Shown here: positions 25,822-35,405 of the stretch, piece after piece | Position numbering within the stretch: position 1 is the first letter of the stretch | How the letters are laid out: each line of letters begins with the position of its first letter | Source of the DNA: Bacteroidota bacterium | Lineage (GTDB): Bacteria > Bacteroidota > Bacteroidia > Cytophagales > Cyclobacteriaceae | DNA length: 35,832 nt | Assembly: GCA_947470895.1 (NCBI GenBank) | Contig: CANIVF010000041.1 | Location: 1-35,832 of the forward strand | Direction of reading: 5' to 3' | Translations under genes and position numbers: made by a program | Notes under the pieces: generated by a model | What the model saw: only the letters and a program-made list of their open reading frames with translations | Database searches by the model: none | What the model was told of the DNA's origin: nothing

Positions 25822-28437
25822 TCATTTTATAAGTTGCTTCGATTTCTCCAATACGTTATCGAGTCCTCCTAAATTCTTACCACCTGCTGTAGCAAAGAAA
25901 GGTTGGCCTCCACCACCTCCGTCAATTTCCTTTGCAAGCTCCTTCACCAGATTGCCTGCATGAAACCTGTTTTCGGCAGCTAGCTTCTCTCCTATCATGA
26001 CAGCAACTTGAGGTTTGCCATCAACATCAGCAGCCAGCACCAACACGAGGTCTTCAAACTGATTGCGCAGTGCATAGGCAATGTTCTTCAACGTATCCGC
26101 ATTGGGCACACTCACTTTTTCTGAAATCAATGTGTAGCCAGCAGACTTCGTTGCCTTTCCTGCCAATACATGTTTCAATACATTAGCTTGTTGCTGATAG
26201 AGTACTTCGAGCTTTTTCTCCAGGGCATGATTCTCATCAATTAATATTTTTGCCGAAGCAATAATATCCTTTGGATTCTTCAACACCGATTTTATTTCAT
26301 TCAACAATCCTAATCCTTCATTCACAAATTGCTCTGCGCCATCAGCAGTTACCGCCTCAATTCTTCTTACACCAGCTGCCACCGAACTTTCAGAAAGAAT
26401 TTTAAAGAGGCCAATGTTGCCGGTAAATGGCACGTGAGTTCCTCCACAAAGTTCAACAGAGAATTTTGGATCGAACGTGATCACGCGCACAAAGTCACCG
26501 TACTTCTCTCCAAACAAGGCCATCGCACCTAAAGTCTTTGCTTTTTCGATGGGCACATTGCGTTGCTCATTAAGGTCAACATTCTCGCGCACTTTTTTAT
26601 TGACGATATCTTCTACCTTATTTAATTCATCGTCTTTCATAGCAGCAAAATGAGAGAAGTCGAAGCGCAGAATTTTATCGTTAACCAATGATCCCTTTTG
26701 CTCCACATGTTTGCCCAAAACCTGGCGCAAGGCCGCATGGAGTAGATGTGTGGCGGAGTGGTTATTCATGCTGAGTCTTCTTTTCGAAGCATCGATTTTC
26801 ACATGCCACACACCTTCCAGCTTTGCAGGAAGTTTTTCGGTGAGGTGAACGATCAGTTCATTTTCTTTTTTTGTATCAACCACAAAAACTTTTTCACCAT
26901 TCACTTCCATCACACCGGTGTCACCCACCTGACCACCACTTTCCGCATAAAAAGGAGTCTTATCCAAAACGAGTTGAAATAGTTCTTTATTTTTTTGCTT
27001 GATCTTTCTGTATTTTATCAGACGAGAAACAGATTCAAGGTTATCGTAACCGATAAATTCTGTTTTTTGATCTTCACGAATGATGGTCCAGTCACCGGTT
27101 TCTTTGGCAGCATCAGCTTTTGATCTCGACTTCTGCTTCTGCATTTCTTCGTTGAAACCTTTTTCATCAACGGAAAATCCACGCTCGCGGGCAATCAACG
27201 AAGTTAAATCTAGTGGGAAACCAAACGTATCGTATAATTCAAACGCCACTTCGCCTGAGATCACGTTATCTTTCAAATCATCTCCTATGGTTTCCATTCT
27301 CTTCAACCCTTTTTCCAAAGTTCTCAGGAATGAAATTTCTTCTTCATGAACTACCCTGCTCACGTAATCCAATTGCTGATGGAGTTCAGGGAATACATCG
27401 TTTAGTTGATCGGCCAGAATAGGAACCAACTTATACATAAAAGGCTCCTTAAAATTCAGATAAGAAAATCCGTATCTCACCGCTCTTCTTAAAATCCTCC
27501 GTATCACATAACCTGCTCCCGTGTTGGAGGGGAGTTGTCCATCTGCAATTGCGAATGAAACGGCACGAATATGATCGGCCATTACGCGAATAGCAATGTC
27601 ATTTTTGATTTCATCACCGTAAGTAACCTTCGCTTCATGAGCAATGAAATCCATCAACGGTCGAAACACATCGGTATCATAATTTGAAGTCTTTCCTTGG
27701 ATGGCCATGCACAAACGCTCGAAGCCCATACCGGTATCCACATGCTTATCGGGCAATGGTTCCAGTGCTCCGGATGCGAGGCGATTGAATTGTATGAAAA
27801 CGAGATTCCAAATCTCGACAACCTGAGGATGATCGCTGTTTACTAAGTCTCGTCCAGATTTTTTCTTAATTTCTTCTGCCGATCTTAAGTCGATATGAAT
27901 CTCGGAACACGGTCCGCAAGGACCTTGCTCACCCATCTCCCAGAAATTATCCTTTTTACTTCCATGAAGAATACGCTCCTCAGGAACAAACTGTTTCCAT
28001 AAATCTTTTGCTTCTTCATCTACGGGAAGCCCATCACCTTTGTCTCCACCAAACACCGAAACATATAACCTATCTTTCGGAAGTTGGTATACTATTGTCA
28101 AAAGCTCCCAAGCCCACGCAATGGCTTCATTTTTAAAATAATCGCCAAAGCTCCAGTTGCCCAGCATTTCAAACATAGTGTGGTGATAGGTATCGAGCCC
28201 CACATCTTCTAGATCGTTGTGCTTTCCGCTTACGCGAAGACATTTTTGGGTATCAGCAATCCGTTTGCTTTTTGGGGAAGAGTTGCCCAGAAAATAATCC
28301 TTGAATTGCACCATGCCAGAGTTGGTGAAAAGCAAGGTCGGGTCATTTTTTAACACTAAAGGGGCAGAAGGGACGATCTTGTGGCCTTCATTTTCAAAGA
28401 ATTCTAGGAATTTTCGTCTGATTGTATTGGAGTCCAT
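25822..28437 (-). CDS. alaS: Alanyl-tRNA synthetase
   Basis: This 871-residue enzyme charges tRNA-Ala. The class II catalytic domain opens with RRKFLEFFENEGH and PTLLFTNSGMVQFKD. The editing domain carries zinc-site motifs HSATHLLH near residue 559 and CGGTH near 661. The C-terminal DHHA1-like domain ends with the glycine-rich GGGGGQPFFATAGG. Length and motif order are standard. It is the first gene of a probable alaS-gatB-tlpA transcription unit and diverges from the M23 peptidase genes across a 173-base gap. Confidence 0.97.
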   Translation of the reverse strand: MDSNTIRRKFLEFFENEGHKIVPSAPLVLKNDPTLLFTNSGMVQFKDYFLGNSSPKSKRIADTQKCLRVSGKHNDLEDVGLDTYHHTMFEMLGNWSFGDYFKNEAIAWAWELLTIVYQLPKDRLYVSVFGGDKGDGLPVDEEAKDLWKQFVPEERILHGSKKDNFWEMGEQGPCGPCSEIHIDLRSAEEIKKKSGRDLVNSDHPQVVEIWNLVFIQFNRLASGALEPLPDKHVDTGMGFERLCMAIQGKTSNYDTDVFRPLMDFIAHEAKVTYGDEIKNDIAIRVMADHIRAVSFAIADGQLPSNTGAGYVIRRILRRAVRYGFSYLNFKEPFMYKLVPILADQLNDVFPELHQQLDYVSRVVHEEEISFLRTLEKGLKRMETIGDDLKDNVISGEVAFELYDTFGFPLDLTSLIARERGFSVDEKGFNEEMQKQKSRSKADAAKETGDWTIIREDQKTEFIGYDNLESVSRLIKYRKIKQKNKELFQLVLDKTPFYAESGGQVGDTGVMEVNGEKVFVVDTKKENELIVHLTEKLPAKLEGVWHVKIDASKRRLSMNNHSATHLLHAALRQVLGKHVEQKGSLVNDKILRFDFSHFAAMKDDELNKVEDIVNKKVRENVDLNEQRNVPIEKAKTLGAMALFGEKYGDFVRVITFDPKFSVELCGGTHVPFTGNIGLFKILSESSVAAGVRRIEAVTADGAEQFVNEGLGLLNEIKSVLKNPKDIIASAKILIDENHALEKKLEVLYQQQANVLKHVLAGKATKSAGYTLISEKVSVPNADTLKNIAYALRNQFEDLVLVLAADVDGKPQVAVMIGEKLAAENRFHAGNLVKELAKEIDGGGGGQPFFATAGGKNLGGLDNVLEKSKQLIK

Positions 28438-28459
28438 CGCTTATAATACCATTTTAACT

Positions 28460-28490
28460 TTTGTAGCAGCAGTTTTTCTTTATATTTATG
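28460..28490 (+). promoter_or_regulatory. Candidate promoter for the tandem M23 genes
   Basis: TTTG at 28460-28463 is followed after exactly 19 bases by TATTTATG at 28483-28490, one mismatch from TAnnTTTG. The resulting leader would be about 110 bases. Confidence 0.4.
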
Positions 28491-28610
28491 AGTTATAAAC
28501 CCGAATTAACCACAAAATTAAACCCATTGTGCTCATAATGAAAGGAATCCTTGAAATTAGGATACAGGGAAATTTAAGGTTGCGGTCGACAATAGGACAG
28601 AGTTTATTTA

Positions 28611-29582
28611 ATGCTGAGAACTAAGTTTCGATACAACCCCGAAAACCTACGCTTTGAGCGCGTGAAGATTTCATTCTTCAACGTGTTTGTCAGCCTTTTG
28701 AGCTATCTCACCTTTGGTGTTTTATTTTTTATCGGTCTGCTCCTCCTCCAAAATTACTTTATTGAAACGCCCTCCGAGAAAAAACTGAGAGCAGATAATG
28801 AGTCTTTGAAAAGACATAAAATAGTCTTGACTGGTCAGCTGTTGTCGTCTAACGATCAGCTAGACGAACTTAAAAAGCTAGATCTTGAATTATACCAAAA
28901 ACTTTTTGATACTAAATTGCCTGCTGAATCTAACGCATCAGCGAAGAACAGAGAGGAAATTCTCCTCGCTGAACTTCAGGATTTTAACAAATCAATCGAT
29001 GATTTAAATTCAAGGTTCAAGGATTTGTATACCTCAGCGAAATCAAGCAATCATTTTTTTCATACCAAGGCAAGTGTAAAGAAAGAAGACCTCTCAACGC
29101 TTTTCTCGGTTCCTTCTATTGTGCCTGTCGCAAATTTTGAGTTAACCCATCTGGTTTCAGGATTTGGAATTAGAATAAATCCTTTTCACAAGGGACATTA
29201 TCACCATGATGGAGTTGATATTGCCTCAACGCGTGGCACTAACGTTCTGGCAGCCGGGCATGGCATGGTCATTATGGCAAAAAGAAGTGATCTGCTGGCA
29301 GGCTTTGGAAACTATGTGGAAATCGACCACGGTCATGGGGTGATTACCCGTTATAGTCACTTAGAAGAAATTACTGTTCGTATGGGGCAAAAAATCAAGA
29401 AGGGACAAACTTTAGGATCTGTTGGCTTAACCGGAGGATCCATTGCACCACATCTTCACTACGAGGTAATTCAGGATGGCGTAAACGCAGATCCGATAAA
29501 ATTCTTTGCAGAGGGATTGGATGCAGAACAATACCAGGAGTTGGAAAATCAAAGTAAAAAGCAAAACCAATCGTTGGATTAA
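28611..29582 (+). CDS. Membrane-anchored M23 (LytM) metallopeptidase, first copy
   Basis: This 323-residue cell-wall endopeptidase-like protein has a short cytoplasmic head RYNPENLRFERV and a membrane segment near residues 27-47. A coiled-coil-rich periplasmic stalk spans about 55-145, and an M23 domain covers about 178-297. The zinc-site residues are intact: His199 and Asp203 (HHDGVD), His250 (RYSHLEE), and His281 and His283 (HLHYE). The substrate is presumably peptide cross-links in peptidoglycan. The stop overlaps the next gene's start (TAATG). The next gene is a diverged paralogue, so the pair arose by tandem duplication and may act together. Confidence 0.92.
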   Translation: MLRTKFRYNPENLRFERVKISFFNVFVSLLSYLTFGVLFFIGLLLLQNYFIETPSEKKLRADNESLKRHKIVLTGQLLSSNDQLDELKKLDLELYQKLFDTKLPAESNASAKNREEILLAELQDFNKSIDDLNSRFKDLYTSAKSSNHFFHTKASVKKEDLSTLFSVPSIVPVANFELTHLVSGFGIRINPFHKGHYHHDGVDIASTRGTNVLAAGHGMVIMAKRSDLLAGFGNYVEIDHGHGVITRYSHLEEITVRMGQKIKKGQTLGSVGLTGGSIAPHLHYEVIQDGVNADPIKFFAEGLDAEQYQELENQSKKQNQSLD

Positions 29583-30541
29583 TGGCAAAGATCAGATACA
29601 CATATAATTCTGAAACATGTAAATACGAACCACTCATCGTATCGCCAAAAGCTGCGGGTCGTAAAATTATTAATTTCCTTGGGGTTTCATTTATTGTCGG
29701 TTCAATCGGTTTGGCCTATTTTAATTCCAAATTCCCAAATTTGGATGAAACTCTTCAGGCAGCCGAAAACCAAAAGTTTAAGACAGAGTGGAAAGTACTT
29801 CTTATGCAACTTGAACGTACTTCAGAACAATTGAGTAAGCTTGAGCAAAATGATGATCATAATTATCGTGTAATTCTTGATCTTGATCCGCTGGACATCA
29901 CACAACGAGAAGCCGGTGTGGGTGGTCGGGAAAAAGAAAGCGCATTCATTGAAAATCCATTCATTAAAACAGCTTACGAAAGATCAGAAAAGATAAAAAA
30001 TAGACTGGACATTGAAGCACAGTCTATGAAACAATTAAAAGAAGAGCTTGAGCGCAAAGAAAAGATGTGGGCTTCGCGTCCTGCCATTCAACCGATCGAT
30101 AATAAACAGCTCACCCGACTGCACACCATTTTTGGATTGCGATTGCATCCCAAGCATGGAGATATGCGTCCTCATAACGGACTTGATTTTACTGCACCAA
30201 CAGGCACACCTGTATATGCAACCGGAGACGGCAAAGTTCAGATGGCTTATTTTTCGGCTACCTATGGTAATGTTATCTACATTAATCATGACTTTCAATT
30301 TGAAACACGTTACGCCCACCTCAATCGCTACATCGTAAAGGACGGAGATAAAATAAAGCGAGGCCAGATCATTGGATATGTAGGCGACACCGGAACATCC
30401 GTGGGTTCTCACTTGCATTATGAGGTTTTATATAGCGGAAATCCAGTAAATCCGATCAACTTCTTTCAGCGCGACTTAAACAATAAGGAATACGAAAAAT
30501 TAATTGAGCTTGGAAGCCGATCAGTTTCCTCGCTGGATTAA
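29582..30541 (+). CDS. Membrane-anchored M23 (LytM) metallopeptidase, second copy
   Basis: This 319-residue protein has the same layout as the preceding gene: cytoplasmic head RYTYNSETCKYEP, a membrane segment near residues 30-48, a coiled-coil stalk (about 55-160) and an M23 domain (about 178-290). Catalytic and zinc residues are intact: His198 and Asp202 (RPHNGLDF), His246 (RYAHLNRY), and His277 and His279 (SHLHYE). Both copies end with a similar Glu-x-Tyr...Ser-Leu-Asp tail. The one-base overlap with the upstream gene implies translational coupling and roughly matched amounts of the two proteins. Confidence 0.92.
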   Translation: MAKIRYTYNSETCKYEPLIVSPKAAGRKIINFLGVSFIVGSIGLAYFNSKFPNLDETLQAAENQKFKTEWKVLLMQLERTSEQLSKLEQNDDHNYRVILDLDPLDITQREAGVGGREKESAFIENPFIKTAYERSEKIKNRLDIEAQSMKQLKEELERKEKMWASRPAIQPIDNKQLTRLHTIFGLRLHPKHGDMRPHNGLDFTAPTGTPVYATGDGKVQMAYFSATYGNVIYINHDFQFETRYAHLNRYIVKDGDKIKRGQIIGYVGDTGTSVGSHLHYEVLYSGNPVNPINFFQRDLNNKEYEKLIELGSRSVSSLD

Positions 30542-30600
30542 ACCCCTCCTCTGTTTCATCAATCCAAGACTTCTTTTTTTTTACACCATTAAATGCAATT

Positions 30601-31644
30601 ATGAATCGATTCCTGATCTTCACGCAATGCCTTTTTTTAAGTTATAGTGTAGTAGCACAAAAAAAAGACACCATTACCATTATTGGTGTCGGAGACATTA
30701 TGATGGGCAGTAACTATCCTACCGCAGAGCGACTGCCACCAAATCAGGGTCTTGATTTAATGAAAGACTTGGAATCTATACTTTCCAGCGCTGACATCAC
30801 CATGGGAAATCTGGAAGGAGTACTACTTAATGATGGAGGAACAGCAAAAACTTGCCGCGATCCAAAAGTGTGTTACGTATTTAGAAGCCCACAGCAATAT
30901 GTTCAAAACCTGGTGAATGCCGGATTTGATCTGATTAGCCTTGCCAACAATCATTCAGGAGATTTTGGAGAACTAGGAAGGAAGAGTAGCATTAAAACAT
31001 TGGAAGAAGCAGGCCTTTATCATGCAGGGCAAACTACAAAGCCCTATACTATTGTTGAAAAAGAGGGAGTGCGTTACGGATTCACGGCATTCGCTCCTAA
31101 CAGCGGCTGCATGAATCTAAACGATATAGAGAGTGCAAGAAAAATCGTAGCTCTGCTGGATTCACTTACGGATATAGTGATTGTTTCATTTCATGGAGGA
31201 GCCGAGGGGCCGGAACATCAGCAGGTACCTCGCAAGAATGAAATTTTTCATGGTGAAAATCGTGGCAACGTGTATGCATTTGCACACACACTGATTGATG
31301 AAGGCGCGGATATCATATTCGGTCATGGCCCTCATGTAACACGCGCCATTGAAGTTTACAAAGATCGCTTCATTGCGTATAGCCTTGGCAACTTCTGCAC
31401 CTATGGAGGAATTAATGTATCGGGTATCAACGGATGGGCTCCTATCGTTAAAGTATACACCAATGCCAAAGGGGATTTTTTAAAGGCTCAAATAACCTCA
31501 ACGATTCAGTCTTACTCTTCACCGGTAAAAATTGATTCACAAAAACAAGTTTTAAAGCGCATTCAAGAATTAACGAAGAAAGATTTCCCTGAGAGTACGA
31601 TCAAGATCCGTGAGGATGGATGGGTGATGAAACCCGCAAAATAA
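30601..31644 (+). CDS. CapA-family metallophosphatase-like exported protein
   Basis: This 347-residue protein of the CapA/PGA-capsule family has a signal peptide (cleavage probably near residue 19-20, VVAQ). The calcineurin-like metal motifs are VGDIMMG (Asp32), GNLEG, LANNHSGDFG, SFHGG and GHGPHV, in family order. CapA proteins are linked to poly-gamma-glutamate capsule export or attachment, but many Bacteroidota members stand alone and are uncharacterised. There are no capBC partners here. The position next to two peptidoglycan hydrolases fits a cell-envelope role, but this is inference. Confidence 0.85.
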   Translation: MNRFLIFTQCLFLSYSVVAQKKDTITIIGVGDIMMGSNYPTAERLPPNQGLDLMKDLESILSSADITMGNLEGVLLNDGGTAKTCRDPKVCYVFRSPQQYVQNLVNAGFDLISLANNHSGDFGELGRKSSIKTLEEAGLYHAGQTTKPYTIVEKEGVRYGFTAFAPNSGCMNLNDIESARKIVALLDSLTDIVIVSFHGGAEGPEHQQVPRKNEIFHGENRGNVYAFAHTLIDEGADIIFGHGPHVTRAIEVYKDRFIAYSLGNFCTYGGINVSGINGWAPIVKVYTNAKGDFLKAQITSTIQSYSSPVKIDSQKQVLKRIQELTKKDFPESTIKIREDGWVMKPAK

Positions 31645-31679
31645 TGTGCATAGGTTGTCAATAAAAAAAATAACGGTCG

Positions 31680-31709
31680 TTGCATCAAGGTTAAAGAATT
31701 ATTACTTTG
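31680..31709 (+). promoter_or_regulatory. Candidate promoter for the MerR-type regulator
   Basis: TTG at 31680-31682 and TTACTTTG at 31702-31709 are separated by 19 bases. The -7-like element differs from TAnnTTTG at one position. The start codon lies 48 bases downstream. Confidence 0.4.
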
Positions 31710-31757
31710 CATTAGGTTCGTTAATGTATAAGAATTAATCTAGGCATCAATTCCCTC

Positions 31758-32093
31758 ATGGCGTATAAAGAAAAAGAAATTGAGAAGATATACTATTCAA
31801 TCGGTGAAGTAGCCGAGATGTTTAATGTAGCTTCATCTCTTATCCGCTTTTGGGAAACTGAGTTTGATCTTATCCAACCCAAGAAAAACAGAAAAGGCAA
31901 TCGTCAGTTTACCAAAGAAGACATTGAAAATGTGCGCACGATCTATCATTTGGTTAAGGAGAAGGGGTTCACTCTTCAGGGTGCCAAAGAAATGATCAAA
32001 AATGATTCACAATCGGTGCGCGATAAAATGGACTTATTGGATTCTTTGAAGAAAGTGCGTCAATTCTTAGTCCAAATAAGGGAAAAAATATAA
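31758..32093 (+). CDS. MerR-family transcriptional regulator
   Basis: This small 111-residue regulator has a MerR-type winged helix at the N-terminus: YSIGEVAEMFNVASSLIRFWE near residues 13-33, then the wing GNRQFTKEDIENVRTI near 47-62. A short dimerisation helix ends the protein. No effector domain or conserved metal-binding cysteines are present. Its neighbours are CapA and dprA. In Bacteroidota a similar short MerR protein is often found close to M23 peptidase and alaS genes, and a link to envelope or growth control is inferred only from this. Confidence 0.88.
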   Translation: MAYKEKEIEKIYYSIGEVAEMFNVASSLIRFWETEFDLIQPKKNRKGNRQFTKEDIENVRTIYHLVKEKGFTLQGAKEMIKNDSQSVRDKMDLLDSLKKVRQFLVQIREKI

Positions 32094-32118
32094 TTCTCTT
32101 ATCCTAAAATACAGTTCC

Positions 32119-33216
32119 ATGGATCAGGAACGGCTCTCCATTCTTTCCCTGCATTTTACACTAGGCATTGGTGATTTTTTAGTCAAGCAACTCGTCAGTT
32201 ATTGTGGTTCCGCTGAGCAAGTGTTCAAAACCCCAAAAGGTAAACTTCTCAAAATTCCTGGAGTTGGTGAGATCTCCGCTTCAGCCATCAAGAATGGAAA
32301 TTCATTTCAAAAAGCTGAACGGGAATTAAAAAAAGCTGAAAAAGAAGAAACCGAAATTATCTTCTTCACCGACAAAAAATACCCACAGCGACTAAAGTTA
32401 ATCGAAGATTCCCCCTCTCTACTTTACTATAGAGGAAACCAAAATCTAAACCCTCCAAAGGCGGTAGCCATTGTTGGCACACGACAAGCCACAGACTACG
32501 GAAAAGAGTTGGTTGATAAAATCTGTCATGATCTTGCTCCTCATCAACCGCTCATTGTGAGTGGCCTCGCCTATGGAATAGATATTCATGCGCACAAATA
32601 TGCGCTTCACTATGGATTATCTACCATTGGTGTTATGGGCAGTGGCATGGATGTAATTTACCCGGCAGCACATAAGGAGACAGCTCGTAAAATGATATGC
32701 CAAGGGGGCTTGCTGACAGAAAATCATTTTGGTACCAAACCTGATGCACATAATTTTCCTGCCCGCAATCGCATCATCGCTGGATTATGTGACGCACTCA
32801 TCGTTGTTGAAGCTGCCGAAAAAGGCGGAGCATTGATCACCGCAGATATTGCTAATAGCTATAATAAGGATGTATTCGCTATACCTGGGAATATCGGTAG
32901 TCAATATTCAGAGGGTTGCAATAAATTGATCAAAACTAACAGGGCCAATCTTTTTAACAGTGTTAAAGATCTCGAATACATCATGAATTGGTCTCCTAGC
33001 ACATCAACATTACCACCAGAACTTGATCTTTCTTCTTTCGAACCAGAAGAACAAACTGTTATTCAAATTTTGAAAGCTAAGAAAACCCCTATGATGGTTG
33101 ATGAACTTAGTATTCGCTCCTCATTGAACCCAAGCAAGCTCGCCTCCATCCTTCTTACGCTGGAGTTTAAAAATGTAGTTAAGTCATTACCCGGAAAATT
33201 ATTCGCGCTTAAATAG
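32119..33216 (+). CDS. dprA: DNA-processing protein DprA
   Basis: This 365-residue protein protects incoming single-stranded DNA and loads RecA during natural transformation. An N-terminal helix-hairpin-helix-like segment (about 40-60, LLKIPGVGEISASAI) precedes the Rossmann-like DprA core, which has GTRQATDYG, SGLAYGIDIHAH, GSGMDVIYP and FPARNRIIAGL. A C-terminal winged-helix domain spans roughly residues 310-365. The length is normal. The final 8 bases overlap the 3' end of the convergent lyase gene. Confidence 0.95.
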   Translation: MDQERLSILSLHFTLGIGDFLVKQLVSYCGSAEQVFKTPKGKLLKIPGVGEISASAIKNGNSFQKAERELKKAEKEETEIIFFTDKKYPQRLKLIEDSPSLLYYRGNQNLNPPKAVAIVGTRQATDYGKELVDKICHDLAPHQPLIVSGLAYGIDIHAHKYALHYGLSTIGVMGSGMDVIYPAAHKETARKMICQGGLLTENHFGTKPDAHNFPARNRIIAGLCDALIVVEAAEKGGALITADIANSYNKDVFAIPGNIGSQYSEGCNKLIKTNRANLFNSVKDLEYIMNWSPSTSTLPPELDLSSFEPEEQTVIQILKAKKTPMMVDELSIRSSLNPSKLASILLTLEFKNVVKSLPGKLFALK

Positions 33217-34066
33217 AAGGGTGAATGAATATTGACTCTGCCATATGCAGGGCTAACGCAAGCTCATCTCGATTAATTTTCGGAGCATCGTTCTTGGAAT
33301 CAAGAAAAGCCAAAATGGTTTCGGTAGCCATATTACCAACTAAATCATCCTTTGCCATAGGGCAACCACCAAATCCTTTGATCGCACCATCAAATCGCTG
33401 ACATCCGGAAATATAAGCTGCTCCAATCTTTTCAAAGCTCGTTGATGGATGAGCATGCAAGTGAGCACCAAATTCGATTCTGGTGAAACGACTTGTCAAG
33501 GTCTTAAATAAATAAATAATCTGATCAGGCTGTGCAACACCAATAGTATCGGCCACAGAGATAATCTCAATACCTATAGCGGATAAAATATCTGCAAAGT
33601 TTTCTACAACACCCATATCGTAGGGATCACCATATGGATTTCCGAAGCCCATACTGATATAAACAACTAGTTTTTTGTTATGCCTGATACATAACTCCTG
33701 CAACTCATTAACCAAATTCAAAGCTTCAATAATTGACTTGTTTGTATTCCGCTCCTGAAACGTTTCTGAAAGCGACAGTGGAAAACCCAGATAATTGATC
33801 TCTTCAAACATACAAGCTTCTTCACCACCACGGGCGTTAGCCACAATGCTAAGAAGCTTTGACTTCGACTTGCTCAATTCTAACTTGTTTAAAACCTCGG
33901 CCGTATCACGAAGTTGAGGAATCGCTTTAGGCGAGACAAAACTTCCAAAGTCAATAGTATCGAAACCTACTTTCAATAATTGATTGATGTAACTTACTTT
34001 CCTATCCGTAGGAATAAAGTGAGTAAGGCCTTGCATGGCATCGCGTGGACATTCAATAATTTTCAT
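33209..34066 (-). CDS. Hydroxymethylglutaryl-CoA lyase-like protein
   Basis: This 285-residue HMGL-like TIM-barrel protein should cleave HMG-CoA to acetoacetate and acetyl-CoA, the last step of leucine breakdown. The catalytic Arg8-Asp9 is in ECPRDAMQG, the metal-binding histidines are 204 and 206 (HLHAH), and the active-site Cys235 is in GFGGCPMAKDDLVGN. The form PRDAMQG is slightly off the usual PRDGLQ. Other HMGL-superfamily lyases are possible. The gene stands alone and is convergent with dprA. Confidence 0.86.
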   Translation of the reverse strand: MKIIECPRDAMQGLTHFIPTDRKVSYINQLLKVGFDTIDFGSFVSPKAIPQLRDTAEVLNKLELSKSKSKLLSIVANARGGEEACMFEEINYLGFPLSLSETFQERNTNKSIIEALNLVNELQELCIRHNKKLVVYISMGFGNPYGDPYDMGVVENFADILSAIGIEIISVADTIGVAQPDQIIYLFKTLTSRFTRIEFGAHLHAHPSTSFEKIGAAYISGCQRFDGAIKGFGGCPMAKDDLVGNMATETILAFLDSKNDAPKINRDELALALHMAESIFIHPSI

Positions 34067-34234
34067 GTTAAAAAGTTATATAAAAGTAACGAAACATAAA
34101 ATCAAAGAATGATCTGTATAATGCATATGATTGCCGGATTTGTCATTTTTACCACCACGAATGCTGTTGTAAAATCATTTCACTAATCATTTCGTAATTT
34201 CCTTAGTTTTTTATTCCTTGTTTACAAATTGCCT

Positions 34235-35257
34235 ATGATTAAGATTGATGAACACGTTAGATTGAAACATTACAACACCTTTGGAATTGATGCAACGGCC
34301 CGCTACTTCTGCCAGATTACCAATGAAGATCAGTTCAAATCATTACTTCAGACTGATTTGTATAGGAACGAAAAGGTATTGATTCTGGGTGGAGGTAGCA
34401 ATATACTATTCACCAGGGATTTTGATGGGCTGGTTATTAAAACCGACATCAAAGGAATCCATATTGTTCATGAAAGTGATGGCATTGTAAATATAAAAGC
34501 GATGTCAGGCGAGATGTGGCACGAACTGGTAATTCATTGTGTCAATCACCAATGGGGAGGGATTCAAAATCTTTCACTCATACCGGGCACGGTAGGTGCT
34601 GCACCAATACAAAACATAGGCGCTTACGGAGTTGAAGTAAAAGAAGTGGTAAAAGAAATCACTGGCATTGATCGCCTTACTGGTGATGAAAAGACTTTTC
34701 AAAACAAGGAATGTGAGTTTGGATACCGCGAAAGTATCTTTAAGCATAAACTAAAAGATCTTTTTTTTGTTTCAAGTGTTACTTTAACTCTAACCAAGAA
34801 AAATCATCCCATCAATACCAACTACGGTGCTATTAAAGACACACTGAAAGAAATGAATATCACTGAACCAACATTGAAATCAATTAGTGATGCAGTGATT
34901 CATATTCGTAAGAGTAAACTACCCGATCCAATACACGTAGGTAATGCAGGGAGCTTCTTTAAGAATCCTACAATCAGTTATTTACACTATCAATCACTTC
35001 TGAAAATATTTTCAAATATACCCGGTTACCATTCTGTAAATCAAGAAGTTAAAGTACCTGCAGGATGGTTGATTGAACAGTGTGGATGGAAAGGAAAAAG
35101 ACTTAATGATATTGGTGTTCACGCACAACAAGCATTAGTCATTGTTAATTATGGAAATGGAAATGGTAACGAAATTCTTGAGCTCGCAATGAAAATTATT
35201 TCATCAGTAAAAGAAAAATTCAACATTGTATTAACTCCAGAAGTAAACATCATTTAA
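34235..35257 (+). CDS. murB: UDP-N-acetylenolpyruvoylglucosamine reductase MurB
   Basis: This 340-residue flavoprotein reduces UDP-GlcNAc-enolpyruvate to UDP-MurNAc in peptidoglycan synthesis. The start at ATG 34235 is preferred to the TTG at 34229. It shows the opening KHYNTFGIDATA, the FAD-binding LGGGSNILF, GTVGAAPIQNIGAYG and GYRESIFK, the catalytic acid Ser240 in NAGSFFKNP, and a C-terminal Glu336 in TPEVNII. Retention of the GYRES segment and the length make it a type I (E. coli-like) MurB. Confidence 0.96.
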   Translation: MIKIDEHVRLKHYNTFGIDATARYFCQITNEDQFKSLLQTDLYRNEKVLILGGGSNILFTRDFDGLVIKTDIKGIHIVHESDGIVNIKAMSGEMWHELVIHCVNHQWGGIQNLSLIPGTVGAAPIQNIGAYGVEVKEVVKEITGIDRLTGDEKTFQNKECEFGYRESIFKHKLKDLFFVSSVTLTLTKKNHPINTNYGAIKDTLKEMNITEPTLKSISDAVIHIRKSKLPDPIHVGNAGSFFKNPTISYLHYQSLLKIFSNIPGYHSVNQEVKVPAGWLIEQCGWKGKRLNDIGVHAQQALVIVNYGNGNGNEILELAMKIISSVKEKFNIVLTPEVNII

Positions 35258-35343
35258 GATGAATGTGATGTTCAGTTATGAAATAAAAATAAAAAGTGTT
35301 TACTTGATTTTATTTTGTAAAAGAGAAATTTTTAACGCAAAAT

Positions 35344-35374
35344 TTTCGCGGATTAATTTTTTATTATACCTTTC
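35344..35374 (+). promoter_or_regulatory. Candidate promoter for the Lys/Ala-rich small gene
   Basis: TTTC (35344-35347), 19 bases and TACCTTTC (35367-35374) resemble the Bacteroidota promoter, with G replaced by C at the end of both elements. It lies 31 bases before the start codon. Confidence 0.3.
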
Positions 35375-35405
35375 AAACAGTTTTAAAATAAAATATTAAA
35401 ACGTT

